From positions 1 to 33,614 of the forward strand of contig JAYWFU010000017.1 in NCBI GenBank assembly GCA_043778625.1: a stretch of DNA of 33,614 nt, read 5' to 3'. Positions 1 to 7,165 of the stretch are shown in pieces. Every line of letters begins with the position of its first letter. Position 1 is the first letter of the stretch. Origin of the DNA: JACMRI01 sp043778625. Its GTDB lineage: Bacteria; Bacteroidota; Bacteroidia; UBA4408. Under the pieces are notes generated by a model, which did not search any database, had not been told where the DNA came from, and was given only the letters and a program-made list of their open reading frames with translations. A program made the translations under genes and the position numbers.

Positions 1-108
1 TATGTTTTTTGAAATTGACGAAAAACAAAATATAGTCAAAATAATAGCGCTTTTTAATACTGCACAAAACACTAATAAATACCCCTCGTAACAAAACAAA
101 TAAAGCCC

Positions 109-126
109 TGCAAAATTAATTTTGCA
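109..126. repeat. 18-bp perfect palindrome downstream of the OmpA-family gene
   Basis: TGCAAAATTAATTTTGCA reads the same on both strands. It lies just beyond the stop codon of the minus-strand OmpA-family gene. It could fold as a terminator stem, but it has no spacer loop and no clear T-tract on the minus strand, so it could equally be a protein-binding site. Confidence 0.4.
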
Positions 127-130
127 CATA

Positions 131-1261
131 CTACTTAATAATAATAAACTCTACCCTTCTATTCTGTGCCCTACCCCCCTCAGTAGTGTTGCTCTGCAAA
201 GGTTGGCTACTACCATAACCCTTATAACTAATACGTGTAGCTAATATGCCATGCTGTATTAAGTAATTAGCCACCGCTTGCGCTCGCGCTGTACTTAATA
301 ATTGGTTACTTTCTTCCTTACCAATATCATCCGTATGCCCACTTATAGCAATAGTTAAGCTACTATGTGCTTGCAAGTAACTTACTAACAAGGTAAGCTC
401 AGCGTATGATACCGCTAATAGCTCCGAACTATTATTGTTAAAATACACACTAGTTAATACTAATGTTTTACCTACACTTATACTATCATGCTTTATTAAT
501 GGCGCTACTGCCAATACATTAGTGGTGTCTTGTACAACAGCACAGGCACACTCACGGGCGCTTGATATAGGTAATACGCTTACGTCGTCAATGTAGTAGT
601 AGGTGTTATTTTCATAAAAATTTGTTCGGAGTTTATTCTTAATTTTAAGTTTTTTTCTTTCTGTATTTGAATTATCAAAAAAATTCCCAATAGTTAAATA
701 TTTAAAGCTGTTAGTAAATGTTATTGTATCGCTAATTAATACCCAATCTTGATAGTTATTTAAGTAAGTATTTGGGTTATTATTTATTGTGGGAGTTACG
801 CCAATAACATCACTATTTTTTTGATTTATTCTTTTTTCAGAAAAATAAAAACCCATTCGGTTCGAATAATATATTGAATTTTCAGCTAAACTTACAAACA
901 TAGATACGCAGTAAAGCTGTTTTTTTACGGTTGGTTCTTTTAGCTTAACACTAATGTATTCTCGCCCTCCCATATTCAATTGACTTGACAAAACAATTAT
1001 ACCTACATAACCATCTCCACTATGAGGAGTTTGCCTTCCCGATTCGTTTCTGTTGGGATTAAGTTGTCTATTTTTAGTACAATTATTAAAGTAATCTGGA
1101 GACGCATAAGTTGGAGAAAACCAATAGTTTAAGTAACGATCTAGCTCACCTATTTTAAAAGGGCATTTTTTATACTCTTCAAAATTTCCATTGGACACTA
1201 GATTTTGTGCATGACAAATTGTTACATCTAAAAAAAACAAAAAATACAAATATTTAATCAT
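131..1261 (-). CDS. OmpA-family exported protein with C-terminal peptidoglycan-binding domain
   Basis: A 376-residue exported protein. The first 19 residues form a hydrophobic signal peptide ending in CHAQ. The next part (about 20-235) starts with NLVSNGNFEEYKKCP, an opening I recognise from Bacteroidota OmpA-like proteins where it precedes a probable carbohydrate-binding-like beta-sandwich. The C-terminal 110 residues are an OmpA/MotB-type domain that in this family binds diaminopimelate in peptidoglycan: it has a VYFNNNSSEL strand, the GHTDDIG loop, and RAQAVANYL and NRRVEFII near the end. It probably sits in the periplasm or at the outer membrane and links a surface module to the cell wall; the ligand of the N-terminal part is unknown. 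It is transcribed alone, towards the window edge, with a repeat element directly upstream. I see no good TAnnTTTG promoter before it. Confidence 0.85.
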   Translation of the reverse strand: MIKYLYFLFFLDVTICHAQNLVSNGNFEEYKKCPFKIGELDRYLNYWFSPTYASPDYFNNCTKNRQLNPNRNESGRQTPHSGDGYVGIIVLSSQLNMGGREYISVKLKEPTVKKQLYCVSMFVSLAENSIYYSNRMGFYFSEKRINQKNSDVIGVTPTINNNPNTYLNNYQDWVLISDTITFTNSFKYLTIGNFFDNSNTERKKLKIKNKLRTNFYENNTYYYIDDVSVLPISSARECACAVVQDTTNVLAVAPLIKHDSISVGKTLVLTSVYFNNNSSELLAVSYAELTLLVSYLQAHSSLTIAISGHTDDIGKEESNQLLSTARAQAVANYLIQHGILATRISYKGYGSSQPLQSNTTEGGRAQNRRVEFIIIK

Positions 1262-1279
1262 ACTATTTTCTAGGGTCGT

Positions 1280-1465
1280 GTAATAATCCCCCCGCTGGCG
1301 CGAGCTTGCAGCTCGTGTCCGCTACCATTGTACCAAACCTTATTTTCTTGTTTACTATCATTAATCATTACAATTAGTTTTTATTTTTTAATGAATACCA
1401 GCAACATGCTGGCACTAGCCTCAACTGCACGCTTACCTAACGCTCGCACTAGCGGGGGTTATTAC
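1280..1465. repeat. Family A dispersed repeat, copy 1, with imperfect terminal inverted repeats (MITE-like)
   Basis: The left end 1280-1305 (GTAATAATCCCCCCGCTGGC, continuing GCGAGC) is an imperfect inverted copy of the right end 1442-1465 (GCTCGCACTAGCGGGGGTTA, continuing TTAC), with two mismatches and a two-base length difference. The left end runs into the motif shared with three other places: GCTGGCGCGAGC, a short stem, then GTGTCCGCTACCATTGTACC. The stem in this copy is CGAGCT-TGC-AGCTCG. There is no open frame inside, so if it is a mobile element it is non-autonomous. No target-site duplication is obvious. Confidence 0.6.
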
Positions 1466-1648
1466 CCAATAAAATACAACTATAACTAAAATAATGCATT
1501 AAACCAAGCCGTTGAAAGCCTCAATGCTTTATAAAATATACTACACTTAACACTAAGCAAAAAACCTACGTTACCAAAAAAACAAAAGTACTCGTTTTTG
1601 CAATCTATGCACCATGTAATAGGGCGTGATAGCTATTGTTTTTTTTTA

Positions 1649-1676
1649 ATAAAGTGCTACTACAGTAGCACTTTAT
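1649..1676. repeat. 13-bp inverted repeat with 2-nt centre
   Basis: ATAAAGTGCTACT (1649-1661) and AGTAGCACTTTAT (1664-1676) are perfect inverted copies around AC. A T-run lies to its left on the plus strand, so for minus-strand transcription an A-tract follows the stem, which is not the usual intrinsic terminator layout. It may be an operator or part of a structured RNA. Confidence 0.45.
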
Positions 1677-1934
1677 GATACCTGAATGCAATTTTGGGTT
1701 GAAATTTTTTAACCAAAAATTGCCACGATGCTAAAAACGGATATTCGTACCGTTTTATGCCACTTCTCCGTGGGGAATTATGGTAGTATCATTACTCGCT
1801 GTGTTAATTAGTTACTGCAAGGAATCTATTTTATTATTTGCTTCAGCTGAGGAGTTAATTACACTTAGGTGTGTGAATAGAAATGAAAAAATGCAAAGAA
1901 AAACCGTGAGTAGATCATAAATTATTATTAAGTA

Positions 1935-4286
1935 TTACTCTACAACTAACGTATCAATTACCACAGCTGGTACGGTACTTAGGCTATCGGTACGTAGTGT
2001 ATCAGTGCGCTCCCAGGGAGTTGGGCAGTTCCATTTTTTGGTAATGGTGGTAAATGGCTTAGGAAACTTAGTAGCTTTAAGCGAGCATTTAGGGTCGCTT
2101 AGGCAGTGCTCCACGTACTTAGCAAATATAGGTAGTGCCGTGCGTGCGCCTTCGCCCAGTTGCGAGGTACGAAAGTGTATACTACGCTCGCTTGCGCCTA
2201 CCCACACCCCTGTAACGTATTGCGATGTTATGCCCATATACCAGCCATCGCTGTGGTTGCTACTAGTGCCTGTTTTTCCGCCAATTTCATTTCCGTTTCT
2301 AAACACATCGTACCCCCATAGGGCCTGCGATGTGCCACCTGGTTCCTCAATACCACCTCTAAACATGTGTAGCATTAGCCATGCGGTTTCGGGGCTTAAT
2401 ACCTGTTGTGTTTCGGGTACAAACTCGTGTATTAATTCTCCGTTTTTGTTGTAAATGCGAGTTACCAACATAGGTTCAGTATGTATGCCTTTGTTTAAAA
2501 ACGTACCGTAGGCCCCCACCATTTCCCATACTGACACATCGTTGCTCCCCAAACAAATAGATGGCACTGCTTTTAATTCACTTTTAATACCACACTTTTG
2601 GGCATATTCTTTTACTTTTTGCCATCCAACCTTTTCGGTTACTTGTGCCGTAATCGAATTTACTGATTTGCCCATCGCACGGCGCAATGTCATTTCTTTG
2701 CCCGTAAATACCCAGTCGCTATTGTGCGGGCTCCATTGTTTTTTTTCGCCATTTTCCTCGTAATTAATGGTTACGGCTCTATCTACAAATTTGTCGCAAG
2801 GGCTGTAACCGTTGTCAATAGCTGCTAAATAGGCAAATGGTTTAAAGGTTGAGCCTGCCTGACGGCGCATTTGTTTTACGTGATCATATTTAAAGTATTT
2901 GTAATTAACACCACCTACCCAAGCCTTAACGTAGCCTGTGGTGGGCTCAAAACTCATCATACCTGTATTTAAAAATTTAACATAATATATTAATGAATCT
3001 ATGGATGAAAACGTAGTGTCGCGCTCGCCCTTCCATGTAAATACCTTCATACGCTTTGGCACATTTAACAGGGCTTGTACAGTATCGTTATTAGTTGGAA
3101 ATTGCTTTTTTAAGCTTTGATATGCAGTAGTGCGTTTAATTAATTTATCAATAAAATTAGGTATTTCCTTATCATTTTCGTCACGCCACGGGGTTTGTCC
3201 TTTCCAGTGTGCGTCAAACATACGTTGTAGGGGTCGCATGTGTTCCAGCATGGCATCTTCAGCATGTTTTTGTAGGCGAGAGTCAATGGTAGTGTATATT
3301 TTAAGTCCATCAGCATACAGGTCGTAGTTATTGTCCTTGCACCATTTGCGCAAATAATTACTTACTGCCACACGCAAATAATTACCATTGTCATCATTGC
3401 CATTATCAATTTTTTTAGGGCTTATGTTTAGTTTTAATTTAATTAACGAATCGTAGGCATGTGGGGTTATTATAGTGTATTTGAGCATTTGCCCCAGCAC
3501 AATATTACGGCGTTGTAGTGCCGCAGCAGGCTTGCGTAGTGGGTTGTAGTTGCTTGGTGCTTTAAGCATACCCACTAATATGGCAGCTTGATCAATGTGG
3601 AGGCTGTCGGTAGTGGTATTAAAATACTGACGGCACGCCACTTTTATTCCAAACGAATTATTACCAAAATCAACCGTGTTGAGGTACATATTTATAATTT
3701 CGTTTTTAGAATATAAGCACTCAATTTTTATGGCCGTAATAATTTCTTTGGCTTTATACAACAGGGTGCGCACCACTGGCAAATGCCCCAATAACCCACG
3801 TGCGCCTGCCTTACGGGTTTTAAACAAGTTTTTAACCAACTGTTGTGTAATGGTAGATCCCCCTCTGTTATCGCCTTGTGCCGAGTAGTATATTACGGCT
3901 AACGATGCTAAGGGATCTATACCAATGTGGTTATAAAACCGTACATCTTCGGTTGCTATTAATGCTTTGATGATGGTGGTATCAATTTTATCGAGCCCTA
4001 CTGGCGACCTATTTTCTTTGTAGTACTTGCCTATTAACACACTGTCGGCGGTGTATACCTCGCTAGCAATGGCAAACTCAGGGTTTTTGAGTTTGGATAT
4101 TGGAATAGCCGTACCAAATAATCCTAAAAAATTAACCTCTAATGCAAATATAATTATAAGTATTCCCTCTGCAATAAGCGTAATACCTAAACGTATTTTT
4201 TTAGCGCGAGTAAGCCCAATATATGTGCTTGTTGGCTGCGTAAAAAAACTAATACTATATTGCTTAATAACGCTAAGTGTAGGCAT
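1935..4286 (-). CDS. Class A penicillin-binding protein (PBP1A-like glycosyltransferase/transpeptidase)
   Basis: A 783-residue bifunctional peptidoglycan synthase that polymerises lipid II and cross-links the stem peptides at the outer face of the inner membrane. A single membrane anchor lies at about residues 30-60. The glycosyltransferase-51 domain follows, with EDVRFYNH (about 112-119, catalytic Glu), GGSTITQQLVKNLF (about 142-155) and a KAKEIITAIKIE helix. The transpeptidase domain has all three serine-acyltransferase motifs: STFK (about 478, nucleophilic Ser), SVN (about 540) and KTGT (about 670). Length fits the family. The last 40 residues are a Ser/Thr/Asp-rich tail. The gene diverges from the polysaccharide dehydratase gene across a 117-bp gap. 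Bacteroidota genomes often carry several such proteins, so I do not assign a symbol. Confidence 0.95.
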   Translation of the reverse strand: MPTLSVIKQYSISFFTQPTSTYIGLTRAKKIRLGITLIAEGILIIIFALEVNFLGLFGTAIPISKLKNPEFAIASEVYTADSVLIGKYYKENRSPVGLDKIDTTIIKALIATEDVRFYNHIGIDPLASLAVIYYSAQGDNRGGSTITQQLVKNLFKTRKAGARGLLGHLPVVRTLLYKAKEIITAIKIECLYSKNEIINMYLNTVDFGNNSFGIKVACRQYFNTTTDSLHIDQAAILVGMLKAPSNYNPLRKPAAALQRRNIVLGQMLKYTIITPHAYDSLIKLKLNISPKKIDNGNDDNGNYLRVAVSNYLRKWCKDNNYDLYADGLKIYTTIDSRLQKHAEDAMLEHMRPLQRMFDAHWKGQTPWRDENDKEIPNFIDKLIKRTTAYQSLKKQFPTNNDTVQALLNVPKRMKVFTWKGERDTTFSSIDSLIYYVKFLNTGMMSFEPTTGYVKAWVGGVNYKYFKYDHVKQMRRQAGSTFKPFAYLAAIDNGYSPCDKFVDRAVTINYEENGEKKQWSPHNSDWVFTGKEMTLRRAMGKSVNSITAQVTEKVGWQKVKEYAQKCGIKSELKAVPSICLGSNDVSVWEMVGAYGTFLNKGIHTEPMLVTRIYNKNGELIHEFVPETQQVLSPETAWLMLHMFRGGIEEPGGTSQALWGYDVFRNGNEIGGKTGTSSNHSDGWYMGITSQYVTGVWVGASERSIHFRTSQLGEGARTALPIFAKYVEHCLSDPKCSLKATKFPKPFTTITKKWNCPTPWERTDTLRTDSLSTVPAVVIDTLVVE

Positions 4287-4363
4287 GTTGTATAATGGTA
4301 TAGTATTTTAATCCTATCAAAGAAACAAAAAAAAATTAATGAAATGTAGGCTAATATGTTATT

Positions 4364-4395
4364 TTTGAGTTAAGTAGGGTATAATAGTATATTTG
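4364..4395 (+). promoter_or_regulatory. Bacteroidota-type promoter (TTTG-N20-TATATTTG) for the dehydratase gene
   Basis: TTTG at 4364-4367 and TATATTTG at 4388-4395 are separated by 20 bases, matching the known Bacteroidota primary-sigma consensus TTTG-N19-21-TAnnTTTG. The start codon of the downstream gene is eight bases after the -7 box, so the leader would be very short. Confidence 0.7.
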
Positions 4396-4403
4396 CAATT
4401 GTA

Positions 4404-6293
4404 ATGATAACAACACTATTTGGCACTAAGCCCACCCCTCGCTGGATAATATTTTTTTTAGATGTTTCCTTTAGTTTTTTTTCTATTTTTTTGGCGTATC
4501 AACTACGTTTTAATTTCAATATTCCTAGCGAGGAAGTGCGTTATTACCTGTACACGGCCACTCCTATATTTTTAATTATACGTATTTCGTGTTTTTACGT
4601 AAGCAAAGTTTACACAGGCGTAATACGTTATACTAGCACGCGCGATGGTCAACGCGTGTTTGCCGTAACGCTTGTGGGCAGTGCCTTGCTATGTGTAGTT
4701 AATGGGGCTATGTACGCTTACAATACTAAGTTTGTGTTTCCATTTTCGGTTATTATTATGGAATTTTTAGGCAGTTTGTTTTTTTTAATTACCTATCGTA
4801 TTGCAGTTAAAGTAGTGTACTTTGAATTAAAAAACCCTATTAAAGAACGTAGTCGCATTATTATATTTGGTGCGGGCGAAGCTGCGCTAATAGCAGCCAG
4901 GGCCTTAGACAGAGATGCTGGTTCAAAATTTAATGTAATAGGTTTTATTGATGATAACCGCAAAAAAGTAGGCAAGCGTATTGAGGGGGTTAATGTGTAT
5001 GATGGTACCGAACTCAACGAAATTTTAAGTACTAACGATGTAGGCTTTTTAATTATTTCGCCACAAAATATTAGTAACACTCGCAAACAACAAATTATTG
5101 AAGCCTGTGTAGCCAATAACGTAAAGGTGCTTAACGTACCGCCAGCTACCAAATGGATTAACGGCGAGCTAAGTTTTAAACAAATAAAAAAAATAAGTAT
5201 TGAAGACCTATTAGGGCGTGATGCCATAACGCTTGACGAAACCAATATACGTGCCTTACTACAACATAAAACGGTACTAGTAACAGGTGCTGCGGGCTCA
5301 ATAGGGAGTGGGTTAGTACGCCAAATTATAAAGTATAACCCTACCAAAATTATAGTGTTGGATACCGCCGAAAGTCCGCTATACGATATTGAAATGGAAC
5401 TACAAGAGCTATTAACCGCTACGCCTAATGTAGAAATAGTAATAGGCGATGTGCGCAATACCGAGCGTATGCACAACGTGTTTGCTACGTTTAAACCGCA
5501 AGTGGTGTTTCATGCGGCAGCTTACAAGCATGTGCCTATGATGGAAAACAACCCTGCCGAAGCCGTATATACCAACGTGCATGGCACACGCATTATGGCC
5601 GATTTAGCGGTAGAATACGGCGTGCAAAAATTTGTAATGATTAGTACCGACAAAGCCGTAAACCCCACCAACGTTATGGGTGCAAGCAAGCGCATTGCCG
5701 AAATGTATGTACAGGCCTTAAACACCACTACCACTACACAATTTATAACTACACGTTTTGGTAATGTGCTGGGTAGCAATGGCTCGGTAATTCCACGGTT
5801 TAAAAAACAAATTGATAACGGTGGCCCCATAACGCTTACGCACCCTGATATTACCCGCTTTTTTATGACCATACCCGAAGCCTGCCAGCTAGTACTAGAG
5901 GCAGCCACTATGGGTAAAGGAGGCGAAATATTTGTGTTTGATATGGGTAAGAGCGTAAAAATAGTAGACCTTGCCAAAAAAATGATTAGGCTATCAGGCC
6001 TTGAGCTAGGCAAGGACATACAACTAGTATATACAGGCTTACGCCCTGGCGAAAAATTATACGAAGAACTACTCAATAATGCCGAAAATACACTACCTAC
6101 GCACCACCAATTAATATTAATAGGTAAGGTGCGTACTGCTGTTTATGCCGAGGTAAAACAAGCCGTTGACGAACTAACCGCATTAATACCCACACAAAAC
6201 AATAGTGCTATTGTTGCCAAAATGAAAACCATTGTGCCCGAATATGTGAGCAATAATAGTGTGTTTGAGCAATTAGACCCTCCTAAACAATAG
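4404..6293 (+). CDS. Membrane nucleotide-sugar 4,6-dehydratase (FlaA1/WbpM/PglF-type polysaccharide biosynthesis protein)
   Basis: A 629-residue protein likely to convert a UDP-N-acetylhexosamine to its 4-keto-6-deoxy form, feeding surface polysaccharide or glycoprotein glycan synthesis. The N-terminal 130 residues contain four hydrophobic segments. A first Rossmann-like fold begins at IIIFGAGEAALIAARAL (about 152-168). The extended-SDR domain begins at VLVTGAAGSIGSG (about 291), an NAD(P)-binding glycine motif, and includes FHAAAYKHVPMMENNP. The catalytic stretch STDKAVNPTNVMGASKR (about 414-430) has Met where most SDR enzymes have Tyr, the Ser-Met-Lys arrangement known from WbpM and PglF. 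This is therefore the normal family state, not a damaged site. A strong promoter lies immediately upstream, and yraN follows after 7 bp, suggesting an operon. The exact sugar substrate cannot be read from sequence. Confidence 0.92.
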   Translation: MITTLFGTKPTPRWIIFFLDVSFSFFSIFLAYQLRFNFNIPSEEVRYYLYTATPIFLIIRISCFYVSKVYTGVIRYTSTRDGQRVFAVTLVGSALLCVVNGAMYAYNTKFVFPFSVIIMEFLGSLFFLITYRIAVKVVYFELKNPIKERSRIIIFGAGEAALIAARALDRDAGSKFNVIGFIDDNRKKVGKRIEGVNVYDGTELNEILSTNDVGFLIISPQNISNTRKQQIIEACVANNVKVLNVPPATKWINGELSFKQIKKISIEDLLGRDAITLDETNIRALLQHKTVLVTGAAGSIGSGLVRQIIKYNPTKIIVLDTAESPLYDIEMELQELLTATPNVEIVIGDVRNTERMHNVFATFKPQVVFHAAAYKHVPMMENNPAEAVYTNVHGTRIMADLAVEYGVQKFVMISTDKAVNPTNVMGASKRIAEMYVQALNTTTTTQFITTRFGNVLGSNGSVIPRFKKQIDNGGPITLTHPDITRFFMTIPEACQLVLEAATMGKGGEIFVFDMGKSVKIVDLAKKMIRLSGLELGKDIQLVYTGLRPGEKLYEELLNNAENTLPTHHQLILIGKVRTAVYAEVKQAVDELTALIPTQNNSAIVAKMKTIVPEYVSNNSVFEQLDPPKQ

Positions 6294-6300
6294 TTACGTA

Positions 6301-6642
6301 ATGGCACAACACAACATTACTGGGCAACACGGCGAAGCAATAGCGCAACAGTACTTAACTAATAAGGGGTACGTTATTGTGCAGTGTAACTGGCGATACC
6401 GTAAGTTTGAAGTAGATATAATAGCTACCCATAACAACACCTTAATTTTTGTAGAAGTTAAAACCCGTAGCAGTTCCACCATCAACGCTGGTTCAGTAAT
6501 TACTAATGCCAAACAACAGCAGTTAATTAATGCGCTACACGAATATTGTGTGCTGCATAACATTACCACCAACGCACAAATTGATGTGCTACTTATTAAT
6601 GGCAACAACCAAATTGAACACCTACAGGATGTGGTGCGCTAG
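6301..6642 (+). CDS. yraN: YraN family protein (UPF0102, predicted endonuclease-like fold)
   Basis: A 113-residue protein of the YraN/UPF0102 family, a PD-(D/E)XK nuclease-like fold whose cellular role is poorly defined. The family signature is visible: GQHGEAIAQQYLTNKGY at the N-terminus, then NWRYRKFEVDIIA (where most members have GEIDLI) and the core FVEVKTRSS, which holds the E-x-K half of the predicted active site. Length is usual. It starts 7 bp after the stop of the dehydratase gene and is probably cotranscribed with it. In many Bacteroidota yraN sits beside envelope or housekeeping genes, so this position says little about function. Confidence 0.9.
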   Translation: MAQHNITGQHGEAIAQQYLTNKGYVIVQCNWRYRKFEVDIIATHNNTLIFVEVKTRSSSTINAGSVITNAKQQQLINALHEYCVLHNITTNAQIDVLLINGNNQIEHLQDVVR

Positions 6643-6727
6643 CTTTTTATAATCTTTGATTCAATAAATACCTCTCAACTAAATGAGAACACAATTCGTA
6701 TTACTTAATTAGCACCAACGCATTAGC

Positions 6728-6758
6728 GCAAGTAATTAACTCCAAATTAATTACTTGC
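6728..6758 (-). terminator. Stem-loop after the MurF-like fragment
   Basis: GCAAGTAATTAA and TTAATTACTTGC form a perfect 12-bp stem with a 7-nt loop, just past the stop codon of the minus-strand fragment. No long T-tract follows on the minus strand, so termination is inferred from position. Confidence 0.4.
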
Positions 6759-6764
6759 AAAAAC

Positions 6765-6956
6765 TTATTTTTTCTCTATCGCTTCAATGTATTTCTGTCC
6801 GTTGCTATTAGCACCTACTAAGGCAAAAAACAAGGTAGCGTTGGCATCAATTATTTTGCGGCTATCAGTAGCTATGTGTGCAAATAGTAGTTGGGCATTG
6901 CCCACAATAGTAGTTGCGTACATGCTACTAGCAGCTTGTGTTAGGGTAGTGTTCAT
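6765..6956 (-). pseudogene. Truncated MurF N-terminal-domain-like fragment
   Basis: A 63-residue frame resembling only the first part of the Mur ligase N-terminal domain of MurF (UDP-MurNAc-tripeptide:D-Ala-D-Ala ligase), including the form fused to alanine racemase in Bacteroidota. The match rests on IATDSRKI, LFFALVGANSNG and QKYIEAIEKK, which correspond to the family pattern TDSRK...LFFAL.G...dG..fI..A. The frame stops where the family normally continues with a Gly-Ala turn. The ATP-binding GTNGKT motif and all catalytic residues are missing, so it cannot be an active ligase. It is flanked by a stem-loop and an intergenic region and has no clear promoter. It may be a decayed duplicate or recombination scar, or a short expressed gene derived from murF. 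The family link is a judgement from short motifs. Confidence 0.5.
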
Positions 6957-7045
6957 GGTATTAATTAGTTAGTATTAAGGATGAAATTAATAATTAGCAA
7001 TTGATAATAGCCAATTGTTTTGCATCGTTAGTAATTAGTGCTATG

Positions 7046-7083
7046 AAAAAAACTCCCTTGGTTATACCAAGGGAGTTTTTTTG
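7046..7083 (-). terminator. Strong intrinsic terminator (bidirectional) after the fibre-like gene
   Basis: ACTCCCTTGG (7052-7061) and CCAAGGGAGT (7067-7076) form a perfect 10-bp stem around TTATA, flanked by A-tracts and T-tracts on both strands. On the minus strand it would end the transcript of the fibre-like gene at 7166-9654. Confidence 0.85.
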
Positions 7084-7092
7084 TAGTTTTTG

Positions 7093-7165
7093 TTACTGCC
7101 TTGGTTTGTGTACCCACGAAACAATTAATGTGCTATTGGTTCGGGGATACGAAGAAAGGCAGTAA
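7093..7165. repeat. Family B palindromic repeat, copy 1
   Basis: A long imperfect inverted repeat abutting the stop codon of the fibre-like gene. The outer arms TTACTGCCTT/AAGGCAGTAA pair perfectly. The left arm continues GGTTTGTGTACCCACGAAAC and the loop is AATTAATG. The left half matches the left arm of copy 3 (30979-31043), including CCTTGG, CCACGAAAC or CTCACGAAAC, and the shared loop start AATTAAT. It may act as an RNA hairpin at the 3' end of the message. Confidence 0.6.

Larger units (their letters stand above)
1262..1934. other. Gene-free region with a repeat element and several palindromes
   Basis: This 673-bp stretch separates the OmpA-family gene from the penicillin-binding protein gene, both on the minus strand. 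No convincing coding frame is present. It holds a MITE-like repeat at 1280-1465 (listed separately), a 13-bp stem at 1649-1676 next to a T-run, a weaker stem in about 1690-1722 (TTTTGGGTT against AACCAAAA) and AAAACGG/CCGTTTT around 1734-1756. The concentration of stems in 1630-1760 could mark terminators for the penicillin-binding protein transcript or a structured RNA; nothing allows a choice between these. Confidence 0.6.

Noticed and set aside
5522..6076. 184-residue frame antisense to the dehydratase gene
   Set aside because: It has the biased, low-complexity composition of a mirror frame and no recognisable domain; the sense gene is certain.
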